Assembly: GCA_913060595.1 (NCBI GenBank)
Contig: CAJXSA010000185.1
Coordinates: forward strand, 1 to 7,439
Direction of reading: 5' to 3'
DNA: 7,439 bases
Source: an uncultured Ignavibacteria bacterium
GTDB taxonomy: Bacteria > Bacteroidota > Ignavibacteria > SZUA-365
The position numbers were made by a program, and so were the translations under genes. Under the pieces are notes generated by a model. That model was not told the DNA's origin, searched no databases, and was given only the letters and a program-made list of their open reading frames with translations. Positions 1 to 6,284 of this stretch are shown here, in pieces (position 1 is the stretch's first letter; each line of letters opens with the position of its first letter).

Positions 1-1520
1 CACGGCTCGAGAAGGAATTCCCGCATTTCGCGGCCTCGCTCTGTGCGGGATCCGGCGGCGTGCGCGCGCTGCAGCTCGTCCGGAGAGGCGTTGTCAGTCA
101 TCTCTATCCCATCGAGGGCAACGAGGCCGTACTGGGACACAATCTCCTCTCCGATCCCCGGCCTTCGGTACCCCGCACCATTCGCAAAGCACTTGCCTCA
201 GACCGCGTCACGCTGAACGGTCCGCTGGAGCTCAAACAGGGCGGCAGCGGTCTCGTCGCACGACTGCCAATCCGTCACGGAGACGATACCTGGGGACTGG
301 CTGCCATCGTGCTCGACATCGATCAGCTGTTCAATGAAGCCGGCGTGCATTTACGCGACGCGGGGATGACAATTTCCGTCCGCGACGCTGCGCAGGACGT
401 CTTCTTCGGTGATGGATCCGTATTCACCGCTTCCCCGGTGGTGCAGCGTGTGCCGCTCGTGGACGGGTACTGGGAAGTCGCCGCTGCGCCCATCGCCGGG
501 TGGTCGGACACGGTCGCGGACCAGGTCCTTGCCTTCCGGATCGCCGGCGGCATCATCCTGCTCCTCCTCCTGAGTCTTTTCCTCGTGTCGACACGCAATA
601 AATACGTTCTCAGCCGCCTGGTCGAACGGCGCACACGCGAGCTGCAGACGCTCAACATGGAACTGCGCAGCGAGGTGGAGGCACGCCGTCGCACGGAGCA
701 CGACCTTGTCGCCGCACGCGTCAAAGCGGAGAACTCTGAGCGCCTCAAGGACGCCTTCATCGCGAGCATGTCGCATGAGATACGCACGCCCCTGCACGTG
801 ATTCTCGGGTATGTGGATCTGCTGCGTGCCCCGGACGAGGAAATCGGTCACGAGAAGGAAGGCTTCATCGACAGCATGAAAAATGCCGGCGGCAGGCTCA
901 TGCGTACGGTGGAAGAGCTGCTGCACATCTCCAGCCTGCGCGCAGGGACGTTCAAAATGCACAAGGAGGATGTGGATGCGGTAGGCACGACGCGATCGCT
1001 TGTGCGCAGCTACCGTGATGCGGCGACTGAACGCGGTCTCGGCCTCGTGTTCCGGTCCACGCTCGTGCGTGCCCAGGTGCACGCAGACCGCTACTGCATG
1101 GAGCAGGTGCTGACGAACCTTCTCGACAACGCGCTCAAGTACACGGAAACCGGTGCGGTGGAAGTGTCCATCGACGGAACGGAAAACAGCTGCCGCATCA
1201 CCGTGAAGGATTCGGGAATCGGCATCTCTGAAGAATATATACGGCACGCATTCGACGTTTTCACACAGGAAGAGACCGGTTACACCCGACCCTATGACGG
1301 TATCGGACTGGGTCTCGCGCTCACCAAGCGTTACGTGGAGCTGCATGGCGGCGATATCTCGGTCTGCAGCGAGAAAGGCTGCGGATCCGAGTTCACCGTT
1401 GCGCTGCCAGCCACGGCGACGGTTCGGCACAGCGTGCCCGAAGAAGAATGCTCCCATGGCCGCCCGGCCGTGGAAGCACCCGCGCTCACACTCATTCGGG
1501 ATGCAGCCCATGTGGCCTGA
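1..1520 (+). CDS. CHASE-domain sensor histidine kinase, 5'-truncated by window edge
   Basis: Membrane sensor kinase that would autophosphorylate on histidine in response to an extracytoplasmic ligand. The frame is open to the left edge (first full codon at 3). The GTG at 60 is therefore probably internal, because the residues before it already fit the CHASE domain (reading ...EKEFPHFAASL...). CHASE hallmarks follow: YPIEGNEAVLG (about 105-137), a GP..L.QGGSG stretch (about 222-250) and a GLAAIVLDID strand (about 294-324). A single visible membrane helix, rich in Ile and Leu, lies at about 537-593; the first helix must lie upstream. A coiled-coil linker (about 610-750) leads to the HisKA H-box SHEIRTP with the phospho-accepting His at 774-776. 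The ATPase domain has an N-box (NLLDNALKY, within 1101-1154), a G1 box DSGIGI (from 1209) and a G2 box GIGLGLAL (1299-1322), then GCGSEFTVALP. No receiver domain is fused. All catalytic boxes look intact. The ligand is unknown; family knowledge only says CHASE binds small molecules. Confidence 0.93.
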   Translation, partial: RLEKEFPHFAASLCAGSGGVRALQLVRRGVVSHLYPIEGNEAVLGHNLLSDPRPSVPRTIRKALASDRVTLNGPLELKQGGSGLVARLPIRHGDDTWGLAAIVLDIDQLFNEAGVHLRDAGMTISVRDAAQDVFFGDGSVFTASPVVQRVPLVDGYWEVAAAPIAGWSDTVADQVLAFRIAGGIILLLLLSLFLVSTRNKYVLSRLVERRTRELQTLNMELRSEVEARRRTEHDLVAARVKAENSERLKDAFIASMSHEIRTPLHVILGYVDLLRAPDEEIGHEKEGFIDSMKNAGGRLMRTVEELLHISSLRAGTFKMHKEDVDAVGTTRSLVRSYRDAATERGLGLVFRSTLVRAQVHADRYCMEQVLTNLLDNALKYTETGAVEVSIDGTENSCRITVKDSGIGISEEYIRHAFDVFTQEETGYTRPYDGIGLGLALTKRYVELHGGDISVCSEKGCGSEFTVALPATATVRHSVPEEECSHGRPAVEAPALTLIRDAAHVA

Positions 1521-1554
1521 TTGACGAGAGCGCACCTCCTCTACACACGAGAGC

Positions 1555-1591
1555 AGAAAGCCGCGTATTGCATTTGCAGACGCGGCTTTCT
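1555..1591 (+). terminator. Perfect 12-bp hairpin after the kinase gene, probable terminator
   Basis: AGAAAGCCGCGT (1555-1566) and ACGCGGCTTTCT (1580-1591) are perfect inverted copies around a 13-nt loop, 34 nt after the kinase stop codon. The GC core is flanked by an A-rich 5' side and a TTTCT 3' side. This is the look of a weak, possibly bidirectional intrinsic terminator, although there is no long U-tract. The loop can add a small inner stem (TGC 1569-1571 with GCA 1576-1578). It would separate the kinase transcript from the regulator gene downstream. It could instead be an RNA-stability hairpin. Confidence 0.6.
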
Positions 1592-1686
1592 GTATGCATG
1601 TCCGCCGGTGCTGCTGCGTCCTGCTGTGCCGGGCAGCTGTGCGCCACCGTCCGTGTGAGCGGCGACACACTTTTTTCTCTGTCCCG
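1592..1686. other. Intergenic stretch without a recognised gene
   Basis: Between the hairpin after the kinase and the putative regulator promoter I see no coding frame with family resemblance and no RNA gene. Frames that cross it on either strand are shadows of the neighbouring genes. A short pyrimidine-rich stretch (1671-1690) is the only visible feature. Confidence 0.5.
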
Positions 1687-1716
1687 TTTCCGAACACGCC
1701 GGCACGACGTATATTG
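1687..1716 (+). promoter_or_regulatory. Putative promoter for the regulator gene (Bacteroidota-like)
   Basis: TATATTG at 1710-1716 resembles the Bacteroidota -7 element TAnnTTTG. A TTTC at 1687-1690 sits 19 nt upstream, where TTTG (-33) is expected. The predicted transcript start would lie near 1720-1725, giving a short leader before the ATG at 1756. The match is imperfect in both boxes, so this is a weak call. A T-run (1671-1676) lies just upstream. Confidence 0.35.
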
Positions 1717-1755
1717 CGGGGGATTGAGATTGCAGCAATTCACGGGTGAACGGCC

Positions 1756-2352
1756 ATGGCGGAAGATCGACGGTATCACATCGCGGTAATCGACAGTGAT
1801 CCGATGACACTGCGTTTCATCGATCGCCTCTGGGGCAGCGGGACGGGACATCGTTTCCGCGCCTACGAAGACGCTGGGGCGATGCTGGAGCAGTACGAGC
1901 GCGAGGGGGAGGCGGCGAGGCCGGACGCCGTGCTGCTCGGTCTCGAGGATGACGGCATCGCGCCGCTGTCCGCATTCGCGCGGATTCGAAGCGTCTTCCC
2001 GGATATCCCCGTCATCATTCTGACCGACTCTTCCACACAGGAACTCGCAGAGGAGGCCCTGCGGCGTGGAGCGTCGGACTATTTTCACCGTCCCATAGAC
2101 CTGCGCCGGCTGCGCTACGTTTTGCCCCGGCTTGTCGAGGAGGCGAACGCCCGACGCGGCGCCAGGGCGCACGAGACGGTCTCGATGAGCATGGATGCCG
2201 CGAAGGAGCGGGCCGTGCGCCGAGCGCTCGCGCACACGGACTGGAACATCCGCGACGCCTCCCGTCTGCTGGGTATCGGCCGGACAACGATGTACAAACT
2301 GATGGAACGCTATGCCATCGACCGAAGTCACGCATCCGATCAGGTGATGTAA
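1756..2352 (+). CDS. Response-regulator-like protein: degenerate receiver plus Fis-type HTH
   Basis: 198-residue putative DNA-binding regulator. Residues about 8-130 have a receiver (REC) fold: IAVIDSDP strand with acidic residues D13 and D15, PDAVLLGLEDDG strand, IPVIILTD with T90, then GASDYFHRPID. The phospho-acceptor position after the third strand, normally Asp, is Gly62 (codon GGT, 1939-1941). The conserved Lys before the cis-Pro is Arg112. Classical His-Asp phosphorylation is therefore unlikely, although acidic residues D65 and D66 are nearby. Residues about 145-190 form a Fis/NtrC-type C-terminal helix-turn-helix (NIRDASRLLGIGRTTMYKLM). No AAA+ sigma-54 domain is present, so the layout matches the compact RegA/PrrA/ActR type rather than NtrC. 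The start is the ATG at 1756 with GGGTGA (1744-1749) six bases upstream. It lies 235 nt after a kinase gene, but the hairpin between them argues against a simple operon. Its targets are unknown. Confidence 0.85.
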   Translation: MAEDRRYHIAVIDSDPMTLRFIDRLWGSGTGHRFRAYEDAGAMLEQYEREGEAARPDAVLLGLEDDGIAPLSAFARIRSVFPDIPVIILTDSSTQELAEEALRRGASDYFHRPIDLRRLRYVLPRLVEEANARRGARAHETVSMSMDAAKERAVRRALAHTDWNIRDASRLLGIGRTTMYKLMERYAIDRSHASDQVM

Positions 2353-2473
2353 CTTTTTATTCCACAGCGTGTTGGACTGTTGCGTTCATGCAAGTCACAG
2401 CCCGAAGACATTCCAGCCACACGCCTGTTCCTCCGATGCGGAAGGGACGGGGCCACATACAAACAGGTGCACA

Positions 2474-4168
2474 ATGAAGATTCTCCGCTCCCTCGTCCTG
2501 TCCGTGACTCTCGGACTCGTACTCCTGTCCTGTACCGAAGATTCCACCAATGAACCGGCGACGGTCAGCGTCTCCGGCATCGTCGAGGTCGCGGGCACGA
2601 ATGCGGCCCTCCCCGGCGCGGATGTCACTGCCACGAGGCATGACAACAGCGAAGTTCTGGGCCGCACGGTCACGGATTCTGCTGGCGCGTTCACCATGCA
2701 GGGCCTTCCCGCGGTGCTGATGGATATCATCGTTGAGGCGGACGGATATGCGCCGGTGCTGTTCGCATCCCTGGATCCCGTCACCGCGCCGCAGTCGCTC
2801 GGCAGCATGTCCGTGCAGATGACACCGGTCGACAGCTGCTGCAGCGGGGTGCTGATCCTTTACGTGAAGAACGCGTCCGGCGAGAAACTGAAGAACATTC
2901 CCGTCGTCATCAAGAAAGACGGCGTGATCATCGACGATCCGCGGACGAATGAAGACGGCCGCATCGCAGTGGACGGACTCTGTCCCGGAAAGTACACCTT
3001 CCGCATCGAGGCGGACATATACAAGGTCTACGAAGGCACGTTCACCATCAACGCCAGCTGTGAACCCGTGGAAATGACCGCCGTCCTGGAGAGCAAGGAG
3101 GAAGGCTGCTGCGAGGGCGTGTTCACGCTCATCGTCCGTGACGGCAGCAGCAATCCCGTCGTCGGCGCCAAGGTGCTGATCCGCAAGGGCTCGAAAGTCA
3201 TCGAGGATCCACGAACGGATGCGAACGGCAAAATCGTCGTCGACGGATTGTGCGAGGGTGAATACAACTACCGTGTTTCAATGGAAGGCTACAAGGTCGT
3301 CGAAGGGGTGTTTGCCATCAACGGCAACTGCGATCCGGTGACGAAGGAGGTCACGCTCGAAGAGGAGGCGCAGGCATGCTGCAGCGGTGTGCTCACGGTC
3401 ACCGCAACCGATCCGCAGAATCAGCCCATCGCAGGTGCGAAGGTTCGTCTCTGGCGTGGCGGCAGTCAGATTGCGACGATGCAGACGAACGCGAGTGGTG
3501 TGGCTGTGTTCGACAGCCTTTGCAAGGGTGAGTACGCAGTGGACGTGCTCAAGGACGGGTGGACCGACCGTGAGGCCGGCTTCCTTATCAACGAGAACTG
3601 TGATCCGGTCAGCAAGACTTTCGTAATGGAACAGCTGCCGTGCTGTGAGGGCGTATTCACGTTGATCGTCCGCGACGGCAGCAGCAATCCCGTCGTCGGC
3701 GCCAAGGTGCTGATCCGCAAAGGCGCGAAGGTCATCGAGGATCCGCGAACCGACGCCAACGGGAAAATTATCGTCGACGGGCTCTGTGCGGGTGCATACA
3801 ATTACCGCATCGCGAAAGAAGGCTTCAAAGTTGTCGAGGGCGAGTTCACGATCAACAGCAGCTGCGATCCGGTGACGAAGGAGGTTTCCCTCGAGACAGA
3901 AAGCGTCTGCTGCACCGGCGTGCTCACCGTCACCGCAGTGGACTCCAGCGCCACGCCGATTCCCGGCGCCACTGTCAAGCTGTGGAAACAGGGCGTGGTG
4001 ATTGAAACGGCGAAAACTGATGCCCAGGGCAGGGCCGTCTTCGACGGACTCTGCAAGGGTGAGTACGGTGTAGACGTGCAGAAAGAAGGCCTCAAGAACA
4101 GGGAATTCGGCTTCGCGATAAACGCGAATTGCGATCCCTATGCCAAAACAGTCGAACTGCTGCCGTAG
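2474..4168 (+). CDS. Multidomain lipoprotein with five four-cysteine repeat modules
   Basis: 564-residue predicted lipoprotein of unknown function. The start is the ATG at 2474, preceded by AGGTG (2465-2469); from there it begins with a lipoprotein signal peptide: MKILRS, a hydrophobic stretch, and lipobox LLSC with Cys20 as the lipidated residue. The in-frame upstream ATG-like start at 2369 would bury the signal peptide and is rejected. After a short linker, residues about 30-118 form a carboxypeptidase-regulatory-like beta-sandwich (G.V......LPGADVTAT, DSAGAFTMQGLP, VEADGYAP). Five tandem modules follow at residues 122, 212, 302, 390 and 479, of 86-90 residues each. Each has CC at its start, a Cys in (G/S)LC.G.Y at +48 and a Cys in NxxC(D/E)P at +74. 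Apart from Cys20, all 20 cysteines are in these modules. Each module keeps a P..GA.V...DG.....G.Y pattern like the first domain. A surface scaffold or adhesion-like role with two disulfides per module is inference. A strong terminator follows. Confidence 0.87.
   Translation: MKILRSLVLSVTLGLVLLSCTEDSTNEPATVSVSGIVEVAGTNAALPGADVTATRHDNSEVLGRTVTDSAGAFTMQGLPAVLMDIIVEADGYAPVLFASLDPVTAPQSLGSMSVQMTPVDSCCSGVLILYVKNASGEKLKNIPVVIKKDGVIIDDPRTNEDGRIAVDGLCPGKYTFRIEADIYKVYEGTFTINASCEPVEMTAVLESKEEGCCEGVFTLIVRDGSSNPVVGAKVLIRKGSKVIEDPRTDANGKIVVDGLCEGEYNYRVSMEGYKVVEGVFAINGNCDPVTKEVTLEEEAQACCSGVLTVTATDPQNQPIAGAKVRLWRGGSQIATMQTNASGVAVFDSLCKGEYAVDVLKDGWTDREAGFLINENCDPVSKTFVMEQLPCCEGVFTLIVRDGSSNPVVGAKVLIRKGAKVIEDPRTDANGKIIVDGLCAGAYNYRIAKEGFKVVEGEFTINSSCDPVTKEVSLETESVCCTGVLTVTAVDSSATPIPGATVKLWKQGVVIETAKTDAQGRAVFDGLCKGEYGVDVQKEGLKNREFGFAINANCDPYAKTVELLP
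3140..3186 (+). repeat. Copy 1 of a 47-nt exact direct repeat (module 2)
   Basis: Identical base for base, including synonymous positions, to 3674-3720 at an offset of 534 nt. It starts GACGGCAGCAGCAATCC and ends CTGATCCGCAA. Sequence on either side diverges at synonymous sites. Confidence 0.9.
3674..3720 (+). repeat. Copy 2 of the 47-nt exact direct repeat (module 4)
   Basis: Matches 3140-3186 exactly. Together the two copies mark a recent duplication or gene-conversion tract, and they are a possible site of slippage or recombination that would gain or lose one A+B module pair (534 nt, in frame). Confidence 0.9.
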
Positions 4169-4218
4169 ACACGTGATGCAGCTCGTTCCGCTGGTCTGCG
4201 CTTGCCGACAGTGATATG

Positions 4219-4251
4219 AAAAACTCCCCGCCACGCGGGGAGTTTTTTTTT
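4219..4251 (+). terminator. Strong intrinsic terminator after the lipoprotein gene
   Basis: ACTCCCCGC (4223-4231) pairs perfectly with GCGGGGAGT (4235-4243) around a 3-nt loop (CAC). It is preceded by four A (4219-4222) and followed by a run of nine T (4243-4251). It lies about 50 nt after the lipoprotein stop codon. The A-run/T-run symmetry could also let it work in the opposite direction. It isolates the upstream block from the hydrogenase operon. Confidence 0.95.
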
Positions 4252-4276
4252 GATGGGAAAAGCGCACCGAATGGAC

Positions 4277-4314
4277 GCAATTGGGACACTAATTGCCGGA
4301 ACTGCCCGGCAATT
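4277..4314. promoter_or_regulatory. Palindromic candidate operator with three GCAATT half-sites
   Basis: AATTGCCGG (4291-4299) and CCGGCAATT (4306-4314) form a perfect 9-bp inverted repeat with a 6-nt spacer. A third arm, GCAATT at 4277-4282, is a direct copy of the last arm (4309-4314), 32 nt away, and is also inverted relative to the middle arm. The element lies 30 nt upstream of the -33 box of the putative hox promoter. No U-tract follows, so it does not look like a terminator. A dimeric activator or repressor site is a reasonable inference; the protein is unknown. Confidence 0.5.
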
Positions 4315-4343
4315 TGAGGAATTCGAGAAATTTTTCGTGATTG

Positions 4344-4374
4344 TTTGGATACCTTGCAGGCGAATGATAATTTG
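4344..4374 (+). promoter_or_regulatory. Putative hox operon promoter, Bacteroidota-type
   Basis: TTTG at 4344-4347 (-33 element) is followed after exactly 19 nt by ATAATTTG at 4367-4374, which keeps the TTTG of the TAnnTTTG -7 element. Within it, GATAAT (4366-4371) also resembles a sigma-70 -10 box, but the upstream -35 match would be poor. The surroundings are clearly more AT-rich than the genes. A start near 4380 would give a leader of about 60 nt, which can form a small hairpin (AATCTC 4384-4389 with GAGATT 4397-4402). Confidence 0.5.
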
Positions 4375-4427
4375 CAGTATGAAAATCTCTTATTCTGAGA
4401 TTGATCTGATAAACAGTGAGTTACTTT

Positions 4428-4434
4428 GAGAGGT
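4428..4434 (+). promoter_or_regulatory. Ribosome binding site deciding the hoxF start
   Basis: GAGAGGT ends six bases before the ATG at 4441. It overlaps the only alternative in-frame start (TTG at 4426), so the ATG is the true start. Confidence 0.75.
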
Positions 4435-4440
4435 AATTGG

Positions 4441-6255
4441 ATGTCAGAAAACCTGGAATCGGTCATCAGGACCATCTGCGAAGGTTTCAACAATGACAGG
4501 ACGCGCATGATGGACATCGTGCGTGAAGTGCAGGAAACCTTTGGCTGTGTCTCTGATGATGCGATGGACCTTATCGCCGCACAGGTCCAGACGCATCGCG
4601 TCGAGGTGGAAAGCGTGGTCACGTTCTACGCTTTTCTCTCCAAGCAACAGAATGGAAACGTCGTCATTCGTCTGTGCGACGACATCATCGACCGCATGTT
4701 CGGCTACGAGCGCATACGGCAGACCTTCACCGAGGCTCTCGGCATCGACGTCGGGGAAAGCACCGAGGACGGTCGCTATTCTCTCGAGACCACGCCGTGC
4801 ATCGGCATGTGTGACCAGGCGCCCGCGCTGATGGTCAACGACGAAATATTCACCGAGGTGTCGCGCGACACCGTGACGGAAATCGTCGAGCAGCTCAAGG
4901 ACGGCGTTGCGCCCGAGCGTCTGCGCCGCAGGCTCGGTGACGGCAACAACTCGAGTCCGCTGGTCGGTGCCGCGGTCGCGAACAACATCCGCAAGGAAGG
5001 CGACGTGATTTTCGCGCCGCTCACCTGCGGACGCGCGCTGAAAAAAGCGATCTCGATGAGTCCCAACGAAGTCATCCGCGACGTCAAGACCGCGCGTCTG
5101 CGCGGACGCGGCGGCGCCGGTTTCCCCACCGGTATGAAATGGGATTTCACACGCGGTGCGAAGGGCGAGAAGAAGTTCGTGATCTGCAACGCGGACGAAG
5201 GCGAGCCCGGCACGTTCAAGGATCGCGTGATCCTGACCGAGCGCCCGGAACTGCTGATCGAGGGCATGGTCATCGCCGGCTACGCGATCGGCGCCCAGGA
5301 GGGCATCATTTACCTCCGCGGTGAGTATGCGTACCTGCGTCCCTTCCTCGAGGACAGGCTGCAGAATGCCCGCAACATCGGCATGCTCGGAGAGAAGGTT
5401 TTCGACAAGGAAGGTTTCTCCTTCGACATTCGCATTCAGATGGGCGCCGGCGCATACGTGTGCGGCGAAGAAACCGCGCTGATCAGTTCCTGTGAAGGAC
5501 TGCGCGGCGATCCGAAGAACCGCCCGCCGTTCCCCGCCCAGAAGGGATACCTCGGGTTCCCGACCTCCGTCAACAACGTCGAAACGTTCTGCTGCGTCGC
5601 GCGCATCCTTGACCAGGGCGCGGGCTGGTTCTCGCAGATCGGGTCGAAGGGAAGCACCGGGACGAAGCTGCTGAGCATCTCCGGTGACTGCCGTCGTCCG
5701 GGCGTGTACGAAGTGCCCTTCGGCATCACCATGAACGAAGTGCTCGAGATGGCCGGCGGCAACGGCGCCGCGGCCGTGCAGGTCGGCGGACCGAGCGGCA
5801 GCCTGATCGGACCGGACGATTTCGGACGGACGATCTGCTACGACGATCTCGCCACCGGCGGCGCGCTGATGATTTTCGGCGCGAACCGCAACGTGCTGGA
5901 AGTCGCCGCGTATTTCATGGACTTCTTCATCGAGGAGAGCTGCGGGTACTGCACGCCGTGCCGCGTGGGCAACGTGCTGATCAAGGAGCGTCTCGAGAAG
6001 ATCATGGAAGGAAAGGGCGAACCGTCGGATCTCACGTATCTCGAGGAACTCGGTGCGGTGGTCAAGTCGACCAGCCGCTGCGGCCTCGGTCAGACCTCAC
6101 CGAACCCCGTGCTTTCGACGCTGAAGAACTTCCGTTCTGCCTACGACGCACTGGTGAAAGAAGACCAGCCCTTCCAGCCGACCTTTGACATTCAAAAAGC
6201 CCTCGGAGAGGCGAAGACCATCGCGGGTCGTCCCTCCATGCACTTTGCCGAATAA
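4441..6255 (+). CDS. hoxF: NAD-reducing [NiFe]-hydrogenase diaphorase subunit HoxF (NuoE-NuoF fusion)
   Basis: 604-residue cytoplasmic subunit that exchanges electrons with NAD(H) through FMN and Fe-S clusters. Residues about 1-155 are a NuoE/HoxE-like thioredoxin-fold domain. It keeps C79, C120 and C124 (TPCIGMCDQAP), but the fourth expected [2Fe-2S] ligand, five residues after C79, is D84. Residues about 165-604 are NuoF-like: FMN-binding GRGGAGFPTG (222-231), CNADEGEPGTFKDR (from 249), NADH-binding GAGAYVCGEE (335-344), and [4Fe-4S] ligands in SCGYCTPCR (C501, C504, C507) plus C547 in SRCGLG. Length and order match the fused HoxF of Ralstonia eutropha (about 600 residues), where the N-terminal domain has also lost ligand cysteines. 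It is the first gene of the hox operon, followed 29 nt later by hoxU. Complex I NuoEF and [FeFe]-hydrogenase HydB are less likely, because a NiFe small subunit follows. Confidence 0.93.
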   Translation: MSENLESVIRTICEGFNNDRTRMMDIVREVQETFGCVSDDAMDLIAAQVQTHRVEVESVVTFYAFLSKQQNGNVVIRLCDDIIDRMFGYERIRQTFTEALGIDVGESTEDGRYSLETTPCIGMCDQAPALMVNDEIFTEVSRDTVTEIVEQLKDGVAPERLRRRLGDGNNSSPLVGAAVANNIRKEGDVIFAPLTCGRALKKAISMSPNEVIRDVKTARLRGRGGAGFPTGMKWDFTRGAKGEKKFVICNADEGEPGTFKDRVILTERPELLIEGMVIAGYAIGAQEGIIYLRGEYAYLRPFLEDRLQNARNIGMLGEKVFDKEGFSFDIRIQMGAGAYVCGEETALISSCEGLRGDPKNRPPFPAQKGYLGFPTSVNNVETFCCVARILDQGAGWFSQIGSKGSTGTKLLSISGDCRRPGVYEVPFGITMNEVLEMAGGNGAAAVQVGGPSGSLIGPDDFGRTICYDDLATGGALMIFGANRNVLEVAAYFMDFFIEESCGYCTPCRVGNVLIKERLEKIMEGKGEPSDLTYLEELGAVVKSTSRCGLGQTSPNPVLSTLKNFRSAYDALVKEDQPFQPTFDIQKALGEAKTIAGRPSMHFAE

Positions 6256-6284
6256 ATGCAATTGAACGAAATCGGAATACAATC

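Larger units (their letters stand above)
2837..4165 (+). repeat. Five tandem coding repeats, A-A-B-A-B order
   Basis: In-frame tandem modules start at 2837 (270 nt), 3107 (270 nt), 3377 (264 nt), 3641 (267 nt) and 3908 (258 nt, to the stop codon). Modules 2 and 4 are near copies: about 13 differences in the first 85 residues by eye, with the first 28 residues identical. Modules 3 and 5 share more than half their residues and both carry a K/R-LW motif and VFDxLCKGEY. Module 1 is a divergent A type. The order A1-A2-B1-A3-B2 suggests that an A+B pair of about 534 nt was duplicated as a unit. Cysteines align without gaps at +0, +1, +48 and +74 in all five. Confidence 0.9.

Noticed and set aside
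60..62. GTG at 60 as the true start of the kinase
   Set aside because: The frame is open further upstream and those residues fit the start of the CHASE domain; starting here would also remove the first membrane helix that an extracytoplasmic CHASE domain needs.
351..1697. Long open frame on the - strand (448 codons) opposite the kinase
   Set aside because: It is the antisense shadow of a gene with clear kinase motifs; the translation is rich in His, Arg and Cys and has no recognisable domain.
1492..2331. Open frame on the - strand (279 codons) opposite the regulator
   Set aside because: It spans the hairpin and the regulator in antisense, has no family resemblance, and high GC explains its length.
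2369..2473. N-terminal extension of the lipoprotein to an upstream start at 2369
   Set aside because: It would place 35 unrelated residues before a textbook lipoprotein signal peptide; the ATG at 2474 has its own AGGTG.
2353..2473. Promoter or terminator between the regulator and the lipoprotein gene
   Set aside because: A CTTTTTATT stretch follows the regulator stop codon but no convincing stem precedes it, and no promoter pair with acceptable spacing is visible; the two genes may be co-transcribed.
2837..4165. Repeats as a CRISPR array or non-coding satellite
   Set aside because: Units are 258-270 nt, in frame and protein-coding with conserved residues; there are no short identical repeats with unique spacers.
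3278..4267. Open frame on the - strand (329 codons) opposite the lipoprotein, with internal repeats
   Set aside because: Its repeats only mirror the sense-strand modules; the sense frame has a signal peptide, conserved cysteines and domain structure, and this frame runs through the terminator.
4426..4440. TTG start five codons upstream of hoxF
   Set aside because: The ribosome binding site GAGAGGT lies inside those codons, so translation should start at 4441.
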